Source: an uncultured Eubacteriales bacterium
Lineage (GTDB): Bacteria > Bacillota > Clostridia > Christensenellales > CAG-917
Reading direction: 5' to 3'
DNA: 31,153 nt
NCBI GenBank assembly: GCA_900547975.1
Contig: URIX01000017.1
Coordinates: forward strand, 1 to 31,153
Shown: positions 23,692 through 31,153 of the stretch, piece after piece
Layout of the letters: each line of letters begins with the position of its first letter
Position numbering within the stretch: the first letter of the stretch is position 1
The notes under the pieces: model-generated
What the model was told of the DNA's origin: nothing
The model's database searches: none
The model's input: only the letters and a program-made list of their open reading frames with translations
Made by a program: the position numbers and the translations under genes

Positions 23692-25128
23692 ATGAAATAC
23701 GATTGTATCGTCATCGGCGGCGGTATAATAGGTTGCGCGGTGCTTGACAGACTCGCACGCCGCAATCTCAAAGTTTTGCTTTTGGAAAAGCAAGACGACG
23801 TCGCCTCTTTTTCAACAAGAGCCAACAGCGGAATCGTGCACGCAGGTTATGATTGCGAGCCGAATACGTTAAAGGCTCTCTTTAACGTCAAAGGAAACGC
23901 GCTTGTATGGCGCGACGCACAAGAACTCGACGTTCCGTGCCTCAAATGCGGCTCTATCGTGGTTGCCACGAAAGAACAGTACGACGGCATTTTGAAACTC
24001 GAACGAAAGGCAAAAGCCAACGGCGTTCAAGTGGAAGTTTGGGATAGGGAAAAGACCCTTGCTTTCGAGCCTCATATCTCGGACGATATAGAGTATTCGC
24101 TCTATGCGCCGAGCGCGGGTATCGTTTCGCCTTATCAACTTTGCATAGCGTACGCCGACAGAGCGGTCCTCAACGGCGCGCAAATCTTGCTCGAAAAAGA
24201 AGTTATAGCAATAGAGAATAAAGACGGCGAGTATATAGTAAATACCAACGACGGCGAATACGCCGCAAAATACGTCGTCAACTGCGCGGGCGCACACGGC
24301 GCGCATATAAACGACCTTGCGGGCGCAGAGCATTACGAAACTACTTACAGACGAGGCGATTATTTCGTTCTCGACAACACGGAAAGAAAGAACGTAAACA
24401 CCGTTATCTTCCAACTTCCCACCGCGCTCGGCAAAGGCGTACTCGTTGCGCCGACGGCTGACGGAAACGTCATATACGGACCGACCGCAATAGACACGAC
24501 GGACGACGACGATACGGCTTCCTCGCTCGATTCTCTCGACCTTTTGAGACGTAGCGTTCCGCTCTCGTATAAATGCCCCGCGTTCAATAAGTGCATAAGA
24601 GTGTATTCGGGACTTCGCACCATAATAGGTCACGACTTCGTAATAGGCGAGTCCAAACTCAAAAAGAACTTTGTTATGGCAATAGGCATTTGCTCGCCGG
24701 GACTTACTTCCGCGCCCGCCATTGCAGAGTATATCGACGAACAAATCGCAAATATGTCGAATGCGCCTCTCAAAGACGAGTATGTCACCGTTATGCCAAA
24801 GCATAAGAGATTGCTCGAACTTAGCGAGGACGAACTCAATTCGCTCATAAAGGGCGACGAAGCGTGGGGCAGAATCGTTTGCCGTTGCGAAAAGGTTACG
24901 GAAGCGGAAATCGTGGAAGCAATCCATTCGCCGCTTCAAGCGTACACCGTGGACGCGGTCAAACGCCGCACGAGAGCGGGTATGGGCAGATGTCAAGGCG
25001 GCTTCTGCGGTCCGAGAGTTATGGAAATCATATCGAGAGAACTCAACATTCCTCTCGACAAAGTCAGAAAAGGCGGCGGCGAGGATTCTCAAATTGCCGT
25101 ATGCAGAGTAAAGGAGGTGCAAAGATGA
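23692..25128 (+). CDS. GlpA-like FAD oxidoreductase with BFD-type iron-sulfur domain
   Basis: 478-aa glycerol-3-phosphate dehydrogenase (DAO-family) protein. It has FAD motif GGGIIGCAVLDRLARR at 9-24, substrate-side sequences STRANSGIVHAGYD and GLRTIIGHDFVIGE, and a C-terminal [2Fe-2S] BFD-like domain (CRCEKVTEAEI ... GRCQGGFCGPRV) with four cysteines. Its neighbours are a second FAD/NAD reductase and a DUF1667 protein, each overlapping the previous gene by 4 nt. The trio resembles anaerobic GlpABC-type sets, such as the one I recall from Thermotoga. It probably oxidises glycerol-3-phosphate or a related hydroxy acid. L-2-hydroxyglutarate oxidase is an alternative. Confidence 0.85.
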   Translation: MKYDCIVIGGGIIGCAVLDRLARRNLKVLLLEKQDDVASFSTRANSGIVHAGYDCEPNTLKALFNVKGNALVWRDAQELDVPCLKCGSIVVATKEQYDGILKLERKAKANGVQVEVWDREKTLAFEPHISDDIEYSLYAPSAGIVSPYQLCIAYADRAVLNGAQILLEKEVIAIENKDGEYIVNTNDGEYAAKYVVNCAGAHGAHINDLAGAEHYETTYRRGDYFVLDNTERKNVNTVIFQLPTALGKGVLVAPTADGNVIYGPTAIDTTDDDDTASSLDSLDLLRRSVPLSYKCPAFNKCIRVYSGLRTIIGHDFVIGESKLKKNFVMAIGICSPGLTSAPAIAEYIDEQIANMSNAPLKDEYVTVMPKHKRLLELSEDELNSLIKGDEAWGRIVCRCEKVTEAEIVEAIHSPLQAYTVDAVKRRTRAGMGRCQGGFCGPRVMEIISRELNIPLDKVRKGGGEDSQIAVCRVKEVQR

Positions 25129-26366
25129 GCGCACTTTCATACGACGTTGTAATTATCGGCGGCGGCCCTGCAGGTATGGCGGCGGCTCTCGCTTCCCGCA
25201 AGCAAGGCGCAAAAACACTCATTCTCGAACGTGACGTACGTCTGGGCGGCATACTCAATCAGTGCATACACCAAGGCTTCGGACTTCATTATTTCGGCGA
25301 GGAAATGACGGGACCCGAATATGCGGACAGATTTCGCAAGATGGTCGAGGCGGAAGACATCGACGTTATGCTTGAAAGTATGGTGCTTTCCCTTGACGAA
25401 AACAAGGAAGTATGCGTGCTTTCTCCGACGCAAGGCTATTGCAAAATCAAGGCGGGCGCAATCGTGCTTGCTATGGGTTGCAGAGAACGCACCGCGGGCG
25501 CAATCGCGCTTCCAGGCACTCGCCCCGCAGGCATATATACCGCAGGTATGGCGCAAAAGATTTGCAACCTCGACGGCTATCTCGTGGGCAAGGACGTAGT
25601 TATTCTCGGAAGCGGCGACATCGGACTCATTATGGCGCGCCGTATGACGACAGAGGGCGCAAACGTCAAACTTGTGCTCGAACTTATGCCGTATTCGAGC
25701 GGACTCAAGCGTAACATCGTTCAGTGCCTCGACGACTACAATATTCCCATTAAGTACAGCCACACGATCACGAGAGTGGAGGGCAAACCGCGTATGACGG
25801 GGCTTTGGTACGCACCCGTAGGCGCGGACAGAAAACCCGACCTTTCAAAAGAGCAGTACGTTGCGTGCGACACGCTTTTGCTTTCCGTCGGTCTTATCCC
25901 CGAAAACGATTTGCTAAGCGGCACTAACGTCGAAATGAGCAGAATCACAAACGGCGCGGTCGTTGACGAAAACAGAATGACGAGCGTTGAGGGCATATTC
26001 TCTTGCGGAAACGTTCTTCACGTTCACGACCTTGTGGACAACGTATCTCACGAGGCGGAAACGGCAGGCGAGTGCGCGGCGAAATACGCTTTGGGCAAAT
26101 CCGAAAAACTCGGCGAAAGAGTCAACGTCGTTGCAAAGGACGGCGTAAGATACGCGCTTCCGCAAATTCTCAACAAGGGCGAAGGAAAAGTGCAAATCTT
26201 TTTCAGAGTCGGCGACGTGTACAAAAACTGCAAACTTGTCGTCGAAAGCGACGGAAACGTCCTTGCAAGCAAAAAATGTATGGTTCTTGCCCCGGGTGAA
26301 ATGGGCAACGTGATTATAGACAAATCCGCCGTTACGGGCGACGTCGTCGTGAGGTTGGAAAAATGA
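25125..26366 (+). CDS. NAD(P)/FAD-dependent oxidoreductase of the Glp-type operon
   Basis: 413-aa pyridine nucleotide-disulfide-type flavoprotein. FAD motif IIGGGPAGMAAALASRKQ lies at the N-terminus, and a second dinucleotide motif VVILGSGDIGLIMARRM sits at about 165-181. The segment GGILNQCIHQGFGL follows the FAD fold. The start at 25125 overlaps the glpA-like stop (ATGA) and follows AAAGGAGG. It should pass electrons between the GlpA-like subunit and NAD(P). No redox disulfide CxxxxC is seen, so it is not a thioredoxin or lipoamide reductase. Confidence 0.87.
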   Translation: MSALSYDVVIIGGGPAGMAAALASRKQGAKTLILERDVRLGGILNQCIHQGFGLHYFGEEMTGPEYADRFRKMVEAEDIDVMLESMVLSLDENKEVCVLSPTQGYCKIKAGAIVLAMGCRERTAGAIALPGTRPAGIYTAGMAQKICNLDGYLVGKDVVILGSGDIGLIMARRMTTEGANVKLVLELMPYSSGLKRNIVQCLDDYNIPIKYSHTITRVEGKPRMTGLWYAPVGADRKPDLSKEQYVACDTLLLSVGLIPENDLLSGTNVEMSRITNGAVVDENRMTSVEGIFSCGNVLHVHDLVDNVSHEAETAGECAAKYALGKSEKLGERVNVVAKDGVRYALPQILNKGEGKVQIFFRVGDVYKNCKLVVESDGNVLASKKCMVLAPGEMGNVIIDKSAVTGDVVVRLEK

Positions 26367-26701
26367 ATACTATTTGCATAATGTGCCCTATGGGCTGTCC
26401 TCTTACAATCGAAGAAATAAACGGTGAAGTCGTCGTTTCGGGCAACACTTGCAAAAGAGGCGCGATGTACGGAAAAGAGGAATACACGCACCCAAAAAGA
26501 TGCGTTACAACTCTCGTCGAAATGAGGTCGGGCGGCGTGGCTTCTTGCAAAACGTCAACCACCGTTCCCAAAGAACGTATATTCGACGTGGTGAATTTTA
26601 TCGGTAAACTCAGAGCCCCCGACGACGTCAAAATCGGTGACGTAGTCGCAAAAGACGTTCTCGGCTTGGGTGCGGACGTAGTTATCACGGGAAGAAAATA
26701 A
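26363..26701 (+). CDS. DUF1667 protein
   Basis: 112-aa small protein with cysteines C5, C8 and C12 (CIMCPMGC) and C30 (GNTCKRG), likely binding a metal or Fe-S cluster. It then has the conserved HPKRCVTTLVEMRSGG and VPKERIFDVV. DUF1667 members regularly close GlpA/flavoprotein operons; here it overlaps the previous gene by 4 nt. Its function has not been established to my knowledge; electron transfer or assembly is the natural guess. A strong terminator follows at 26709-26753. Confidence 0.88.
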   Translation: MNTICIMCPMGCPLTIEEINGEVVVSGNTCKRGAMYGKEEYTHPKRCVTTLVEMRSGGVASCKTSTTVPKERIFDVVNFIGKLRAPDDVKIGDVVAKDVLGLGADVVITGRK

Positions 26702-26708
26702 TATCTCA

Positions 26709-26753
26709 AACGGACTTTTTACACGATATTTTCGGTATTAAAGTCCGTTTTTG
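26709..26753 (+). terminator. Terminator of the Glp-type operon
   Basis: ACGGACTTT (26710-26718) pairs with AAAGTCCGT (26740-26748) and runs into TTTTTGC. The stem is strong and the loop is large (21 nt). Confidence 0.8.
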
Positions 26754-26829
26754 CTTATAATTTACTTTGATGAAGGTCAATTAGATTCCGCATATTCGAT
26801 TGACTTTCAAAGCGCGAAAGAAGAAAACT

Positions 26830-28377
26830 ATGAGGATAAAAGGCAGACGCATATTCAATTACAGACCTATGCTGTTTTTCGCTTTGACTCTCGCACTCGG
26901 CATAATTATCGCCGAAGCGTGTTACGGTTTGAGCGTATGGGCGTTTCTTTCTCTGCTTTTCGTTTTTCTTTTGTCATTCGCGCTCGTTCTCGCTTTCAAA
27001 AAGTCGAGAAAACTCTTTTACATTCCGCTTGCGCTAATCGTCGGTTTCGTTGCGATGTCCGCTACGAATTTGCAATATAATTCGATAAAATTGAATAATT
27101 ATTCAGGCGAGATAACCGCAAAAGTCAATAGCGAAATAGTTTACAGCGGCAAATATTATACTTTCGACGCCGCCGAAATTTACGTTGACGGCAACAAAGT
27201 CAAATACGAGGCGAGAGTGTACGCTTATCTCGACGATTTGAACTTTTCCGTCGGCGACACCGTGGTTTTGACGGGAAAATTGCGCTATTATTCTCACGAA
27301 AAATTCGACAATTACTATCCTCGCAAAATATCGAGCGGTCAACGCTATTCGATAACCGCGTATTCGGCGTACAAAGTTTCGGGCGGCAAATTGAGTTTCC
27401 CCGACAATCTGCAAGTGCGCATAAAGAAAATATTGCGCCAAAATCTCGACGACAAAACCGCTTCCATAGTTCAAGCGCTCGTGCTCGGCGACAAATCGGG
27501 CATAGATTCAAACCTTTACGACGACATCAAATCAGGCGGACTCGCTCACGTCCTTGCGGTCAGCGGTCTGCATGTTTCAACGCTCGCCACCGCGATTTAT
27601 TTCGTGCTCAAAAAGTTGAAAGTCAATCCCAAAGCGAGTTTTGGCATAGTGCTTGTCGCAACGTTTTTCTATTCTATGCTTTGCTCGTTCACGGCGTCGT
27701 CGCTTCGCGCGGTGATTATGAGCGGCGTGTATATGTTCTCGTCGGCGTTCTCGAAAAAGAAAGACGACGTTTCGTCAATATCTCTCGCCGCAATCGTAAT
27801 CATTATGGTTCGTCCCGCCGACTTATTCGACATCGGATTTTTGCTTTCGTTTGCGTCCGTTTTCGGCATATTCATTTTCGACAGACCGTTTGAAAGGGCA
27901 GGACTTAAACTCGTCGAAAAGATAAGCCCAAAACGCAAAATCGGCACGAATTTCGCAAAAGTCTGCGCATTGTCTTTTGCGACGAATTTGTTTACTTATC
28001 CGCTCGTTGCGTACTTTTTCGGCGAAGTGCCGACTTTGTTCGTGCTATCAAATTTCTTGATTCTTCCGTACATAATGGCGTTTTACGTCATCGCGCTCAT
28101 ACTCGTCACCCTTGCCACGATAACGGGTTTCGGCGGACTCGTTTTGCCGCTCAAATATCTGCTCGTGCCGTTCAGATTGTTCGTCGGACTTGTCGGAAGC
28201 GTAAGTTTTTCGACGATAACCGTATCTGCAGACATAATCACGGTCGTTGCGCTCATCGTGCTTATGGTGTTCGTTTCGAGATTCGTATTTCTCGACAGAG
28301 TGAAGAAAACGCGAGGCGCGTGCCTTATCCTTTGTGCCGCAATGGTTTTGCGTTCGATGCTCATTGCTTTTGCTTAA
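26830..28377 (+). CDS. ComEC/Rec2-family membrane channel without metallo-beta-lactamase domain
   Basis: 515-aa polytopic protein. An N-terminal pair of membrane helices and an OB-like soluble region (DUF4131-type, about 95-190) precede the ComEC core with motifs LGDKSGIDSNLYDDIKSGG and GLAHVLAVSGLHVS. A run of helices then reaches the end. Full ComEC, the DNA-uptake channel, normally continues into a metallo-beta-lactamase-like nuclease of ~250 residues; here the protein stops after the membrane part. The ATG at 26830 is favoured over a TTG at 26800; the ribosome binding site is weak. No other competence gene is nearby, so a role in transformation is uncertain. Confidence 0.85.
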   Translation: MRIKGRRIFNYRPMLFFALTLALGIIIAEACYGLSVWAFLSLLFVFLLSFALVLAFKKSRKLFYIPLALIVGFVAMSATNLQYNSIKLNNYSGEITAKVNSEIVYSGKYYTFDAAEIYVDGNKVKYEARVYAYLDDLNFSVGDTVVLTGKLRYYSHEKFDNYYPRKISSGQRYSITAYSAYKVSGGKLSFPDNLQVRIKKILRQNLDDKTASIVQALVLGDKSGIDSNLYDDIKSGGLAHVLAVSGLHVSTLATAIYFVLKKLKVNPKASFGIVLVATFFYSMLCSFTASSLRAVIMSGVYMFSSAFSKKKDDVSSISLAAIVIIMVRPADLFDIGFLLSFASVFGIFIFDRPFERAGLKLVEKISPKRKIGTNFAKVCALSFATNLFTYPLVAYFFGEVPTLFVLSNFLILPYIMAFYVIALILVTLATITGFGGLVLPLKYLLVPFRLFVGLVGSVSFSTITVSADIITVVALIVLMVFVSRFVFLDRVKKTRGACLILCAAMVLRSMLIAFA

Positions 28378-28671
28378 TTTCTTATTAGCCTATTCCGTTT
28401 TTGCTCGATGTCGTGTTTGGCTAATATTTTGCCGTTTCCGCTTGCACTTGATTTTGAATTGGCACAAAGATTGCTTTTGTCACGAAATGCGTTTAAGTTT
28501 GAAAAAAATGATATTTTTTGTTCGCTTTTTTTTGCTTTTTTTTGTACGTTTTTTCTACTGTTTTTCGTTGTTTTTGCATATCCTAATATCGTAAAAACGC
28601 AATATTTTTCCGCATTTTTCGCTCTTTTTGACGACAAAAAGGGGGATTTGGCGGAAAAAAAGAAAAATGTA
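28378..28671. other. AT-rich, T-tract-rich intergenic region
   Basis: Roughly 300 nt between the ComEC-like gene and the next promoter. The plus strand from 28505 to 28620 is dominated by T-runs of 4-9. Open frames on both strands here (28408-28722 plus, 28374-28685 minus) are low-complexity with no ribosome binding site. No gene is called. Confidence 0.5.
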
Positions 28672-28700
28672 TTGCGCTTGCGCACGTTATGTGTTAAGAT
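28672..28700 (+). promoter_or_regulatory. Promoter of the DUF1508-type gene
   Basis: TTGCGC at 28672-28677, a 17-nt spacer carrying an extended TG (28692-28693), and TAAGAT at 28695-28700, 38 nt before the start codon. Confidence 0.6.
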
Positions 28701-28738
28701 AATTATGTTTATAAAACTCTGATGAGGGAGTGAAAATT

Positions 28739-29980
28739 ATGCAAGACTTCAAACTCGGCCCGCTCGACGGCGCCGCCGCATTGATCGTCATCGTCGTTGC
28801 AATCGTTGCAGCGCTTGCTCTCGTTGCCGTTTTCGTGGTCAACATCGTCAAAGCCGTTAAGGAACGCAACGACCAAAAAGAAGACCAAGCCGAAAACGAA
28901 TTTTTTGCCGAATACGGCGTTACGGGCGAGGAATTGCGCCTCAATCAAAAAATCGCACAAAAACGTCAGGAACTTCTCGGACTTTTGCGTAAAAAGAAAG
29001 TCAAAACCGCAAAGACCGCCGAGCCTATCCCTGAACCAGTCGTTCAAGACGAGCCCGTTGTGACGGAAGAACCGATAGCGGAAGAACCCGTGCAAGAGCC
29101 TGTTCCCGAACCGGTCGTTCAAGAGGAAGTTAAGGAAGAACCTGCACCCGTCGAAGAACCCGTAAAAGAAGAACCCGTCAAGGAAGAAGTTAAAGTCGAG
29201 CCCGTTCAAGAGCCTGTCGTAGAGCCTGTCAAGGAAGAACCGATAAAGGAAGAACCTAAGGTCGAACCCGCACAAGAACCTATTCCCGAACCCGTCGTTC
29301 AAGAGGAAGTCAAACAAGAACCCGCACCCGTCGAAGAACCCAAGAAACAAGGCGTTGCTAAACCCGCCGCAAAGAAAGTCGTCAAGAAAAAACCCGACGA
29401 CTGGTCGAAGTACGACGGTACGTACGAGGGGTATTATTACGACCCCGAAGACGCCTGCTATTATGAAGGTACGCCTTCTGCCGCGCTTGCAAAGAAACTC
29501 GCCGCAAAAGAAGCGGAACTCGAAGCTCTCAACGCAAACAAGGACAAGAAAGTCGTCATCAAGAAAGTTGCGCCGCCGTTTGCTGCGCTCAAGACGCCCA
29601 AGAATAAACGTCAAGCACCCAAGCCTGTCGCAGGTTTCGACGAAGCGGTTATCTATGGCAAATACGTCATCGAACACGTCGACAAAGAGGACGGCACGCA
29701 AGAGTGGTTCTACACGCTCTACGACGCAAGCGGAAACAACATCTACGAAAGTTCCAACTACACCACGCAAGCATACTGCGAGCGCGCAATCAACCGTTTC
29801 AAATCTCACGCTATCATCGGCACTTACACGATCGAAGCGGCAGACGGCAAATTCTTCTTCGTGCTTAAACGTAAGACGTACGTCCACAAAGGATCGCCGC
29901 AAAATACGTTTGAAGAAGCAAACAGCCATATGAGAGAAATCAAGAACTTTGCGCAAACGGACATCGTAAGAGTTCAATAA
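28739..29980 (+). CDS. Membrane-anchored Pro/Glu/Val-rich protein with two C-terminal DUF1508-like repeats
   Basis: 413 aa. One membrane helix at about 12-36 is followed by a basic/charged stretch, then about 100 residues of Pro-Glu-Val-Lys repeats (about 95-210; a 60-codon unit occurs twice, at 29105 and 29285), likely an extended spacer. A Lys-rich link and a Tyr-rich segment (YDGTYEGYYYDPEDACYYEG) come next. The last ~110 residues hold two repeats starting GKYVIE and GTYTIE, the second pattern matching the two-repeat YegP/DUF1508 fold. ATG 28739 is chosen since GAGGGAG lies 8 nt upstream. The function is unknown; the short N-terminus suggests a cytoplasmic or surface domain on a long arm. 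Confidence 0.75.
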   Translation: MQDFKLGPLDGAAALIVIVVAIVAALALVAVFVVNIVKAVKERNDQKEDQAENEFFAEYGVTGEELRLNQKIAQKRQELLGLLRKKKVKTAKTAEPIPEPVVQDEPVVTEEPIAEEPVQEPVPEPVVQEEVKEEPAPVEEPVKEEPVKEEVKVEPVQEPVVEPVKEEPIKEEPKVEPAQEPIPEPVVQEEVKQEPAPVEEPKKQGVAKPAAKKVVKKKPDDWSKYDGTYEGYYYDPEDACYYEGTPSAALAKKLAAKEAELEALNANKDKKVVIKKVAPPFAALKTPKNKRQAPKPVAGFDEAVIYGKYVIEHVDKEDGTQEWFYTLYDASGNNIYESSNYTTQAYCERAINRFKSHAIIGTYTIEAADGKFFFVLKRKTYVHKGSPQNTFEEANSHMREIKNFAQTDIVRVQ

Positions 29981-29987
29981 CAAAGCA

Positions 29988-30018
29988 AAGAGCGCAACGG
30001 ACAAACCGTTGCGCTTTT
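29988..30018 (+). terminator. Terminator after the DUF1508-type gene
   Basis: AGCGCAACGG at 29991-30000, loop ACAAA, CCGTTGCGCT and TTTC. The stem is perfect over 10 bp, although the U-run is short. Confidence 0.8.
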
Positions 30019-30031
30019 CATATCTGCGATA

Positions 30032-30059
30032 TTGAGAGGTATAGCACTGCAAATATTAT
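30032..30059 (+). promoter_or_regulatory. Candidate promoter of the LUD gene
   Basis: TTGAGA at 30032-30037, a 16-nt spacer and TATTAT at 30054-30059, 43 nt before the start codon. The match is moderate. Confidence 0.45.
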
Positions 30060-30102
30060 TACGCAGATAATATTGCTAACAAATAAAAGGATAAAAGCAT
30101 AT

Positions 30103-30711
30103 ATGGATTTTTCGGTTTTGAAAAAGAATCTCGAAGCGCACGGCTTTCAAGTTTCGACGTTTGAAACGGCAAAGGAAGCAAGCGAGTATCTAAACAGTCA
30201 AATAGACGGCAAAAGCATAGGTTTCGGCGGAAGCGTAACGCTCGACCAAATGAACGTTTTGAAACTGCTTGAAACGCACAATAAGGTGCTTTATCGTTTC
30301 GACAATCCCGACGGCAAAACGCCCGTCGAGGTAATGAAAGAATCGCTTACGGCAGACGTATTCCTAACAAGTGCGAACGGCGTTGCCGAAACGGGCGAAA
30401 TCATCAACATCGACGGCAACTGTAACAGAGTGGCAGGCGAGTTGTACGGACATCAAAAGGTGTATATAATAATCGGCAAAAACAAAATCGTGCCCGATTT
30501 TGAAAGTGCGTTGTGGCGAGCAAGAAATATTGCCGCGCCGAAGAATGCCGTCAGACTTCACAAAAACACGCCTTGCGCCGCAAACGGCGGCAACAAATGC
30601 TACGATTGTTCGAGTCCCGAACGCATTTGCAAAGCCTTGACCGTGCTTTGGCGCAAGCCCACGAATTGTCCATACGAAGTGCTTATCGTCAACGAAGAAT
30701 TGGGGTATTGA
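30103..30711 (+). CDS. LUD-domain protein (LutC/YkgG family)
   Basis: 202-aa protein of the DUF162/LUD family. Motifs include GKSIGFGGSVTLDQM, DVFLTSANGVAETGEI and IDGNCNRVAGELYG, all typical of the family, and a C-terminal Cys-rich stretch (CAANGGNKCYDCSSPERIC). Family members take part in lactate oxidation (LutABC) or unknown redox steps. This stand-alone type lacks LutA/LutB neighbours, so the role is open. The start at 30103 is preferred over a TTG at 30073; AAAGG lies about 13 nt upstream, somewhat far. A terminator lies at 30808-30832. Confidence 0.85.
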   Translation: MDFSVLKKNLEAHGFQVSTFETAKEASEYLNSQIDGKSIGFGGSVTLDQMNVLKLLETHNKVLYRFDNPDGKTPVEVMKESLTADVFLTSANGVAETGEIINIDGNCNRVAGELYGHQKVYIIIGKNKIVPDFESALWRARNIAAPKNAVRLHKNTPCAANGGNKCYDCSSPERICKALTVLWRKPTNCPYEVLIVNEELGY

Positions 30712-30714
30712 TTG

Positions 30715-30780
30715 AATCAATTAATAATGAATAATGAATAATTAATAATTAATAATCGAGGGTGGGCGTTGCCCACACTC
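30715..30780 (+). repeat. AT-rich TAATTAATAAT element with GGGTGGGC hairpin, copy B
   Basis: ATTAATAATTAATAAT is followed by GAGGGTGGGC-GTT-GCCCACACTC at 30758-30780. It matches copy A at 3826-3886 in both the AT run and the hairpin core GGTGGGC...GCCCACAC. Confidence 0.7.
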
Positions 30781-30807
30781 AAATGAATTTGTACATCGCA
30801 CCATTCA

Positions 30808-30832
30808 AAAAGGCACTCAAAGAGTGCCTTTT
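30808..30832 (+). terminator. Terminator downstream of the LUD gene
   Basis: AAAAGGCACT, a short loop, AGTGCCTTTT and TGTG. The stem is good. It lies about 97 nt after the LUD stop and directly before the structured array. Confidence 0.7.
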
Positions 30833-30837
30833 GTGTT

Positions 30838-31153
30838 ACCGGTGCTATTTGCTTACGCAAATAATTTATCGTTGCTTGTGCAAACGATTACTTCGTTAAA
30901 CCCTCTTGGACTGCTACCGCACAAGCGACGCAATTTACAGAACCAAAAAAGCATTAGGTCTTGGTTCTGCTTTGCTTACGCAAAGATTTTTCGTTCGCTT
31001 GTGCAAACGATTACTTCGTTAAACCCTCTTGGACTGCTACCGCACAAGCAACGCAATTTACAGAACCAAAAAAGCACCTATTCAGGTGCTTTTGGGTTTT
31101 GGTTCTGCTTTGCTTACGCAAAGATTTTTCGTTCGCTTGTGCAAACGATTACT
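30838..31153. repeat. Tandem array of a structured repeat, truncated by the window end
   Basis: Three copies are seen, two full and a partial third, aligned at the CAAACGATTACT segment at 30881, 31004 and 31142 (spacing 123 and 138). Each complete unit has a stem with a TTAC loop (ATTTGC/GCAAAT in copy 1, CTTTGC/GCAAAG in copies 2 and 3), a 12-bp stem (30870-30881 with 30919-30930; 30992-31004 with 31042-31053), an AACGA/TCGTT hairpin, and from copy 2 an outer GGTTCTG/CAGAACC stem. Copy 2 is followed by the terminator-like hairpin AAAAGCACCT-ATTC-AGGTGCTTTT (31070-31093). No coding potential is seen. The array may be longer beyond the window. Confidence 0.85.

Noticed and set aside
28408..28722. 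104-aa plus-strand hydrophobic frame and the opposing 103-aa minus frame
   Set aside because: They arise from T-tract low-complexity sequence (Phe runs on one strand, Lys runs on the other) and have no ribosome binding site.
30838..31153. CRISPR array
   Set aside because: The units are 123-138 nt with no short repeat/variable spacer pattern and no cas genes.
30838..31153. Integron attC sites (GTTAAAC fits the GTTRRRY core)
   Set aside because: The core lies in a loop rather than at the palindrome end, no matching RYYYAAC partner is placed correctly, and there are no cassette genes between copies.

Overview
The window looks like a chromosomal stretch of an uncultured anaerobic Firmicute, most likely a gut Clostridium-like lineage. 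The grounds are the gene set (HslVU, NfnAB, GlpA/B/DUF1667, DUF3343 with a class V desulfurase, RseC-type protein after hisS), the GGAGG-type ribosome binding sites, and a moderate G+C content with AT-rich intergenic regions. The assignment rests on gene content only. No plasmid, phage or transposase gene is visible, so most of the window is ordinary core genome.

Layout. 1-187: GC-rich, strongly foldable leader of unknown nature. 188-4231: hslV-hslU, hisS-rseC, thioredoxin. 4320-7700: glyA, two unrecognised small genes (one on each strand) and a signal-less subtilisin-family protease. 7690-9167: class V cysteine desulfurase diverging from a DUF3343 gene. 9337-13542: nth, the electron-bifurcating transhydrogenase pair nfnA-nfnB, and obg followed by a 149-nt nested palindrome. 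13827-15143: M20 peptidase on the minus strand. 15248-15719: three tandem 112-bp repeats, each with a terminator-like hairpin, next to tRNA-Leu(CAA). 16019-18855 (minus): two lipoproteins and an ECF S-component-like membrane protein. Their ~380-nt leader has its own promoter, a cobalamin-riboswitch-like or tRNA-like fold and a terminator. 19360-22886 (minus): heterodimeric ABC exporter. 23125-26701: pyrophosphatase, then the three-gene glpA/glpB/DUF1667 redox operon. 26830-28377: ComEC-type channel lacking the nuclease domain. 28739-29980: membrane-anchored Pro/Glu/Val-rich protein ending in two DUF1508-like repeats. 30103-30711: LUD-domain protein. 30838-31153: tandem array of a structured element that runs off the window end.

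Working together: the minus-strand lipoprotein/ECF cluster with its structured leader reads as a regulated nutrient (possibly cobalamin) uptake locus. NfnAB and the GlpA-type operon handle NAD(P)H, ferredoxin and glycerol-phosphate electrons in anaerobic metabolism. The desulfurase and DUF3343 form a small sulfur/selenium-handling pair.

The least explained parts are non-coding: the leader at 19008-19273, the structured array at the right end, the 112-bp repeats beside the tRNA, and the palindrome that includes the obg stop codon.
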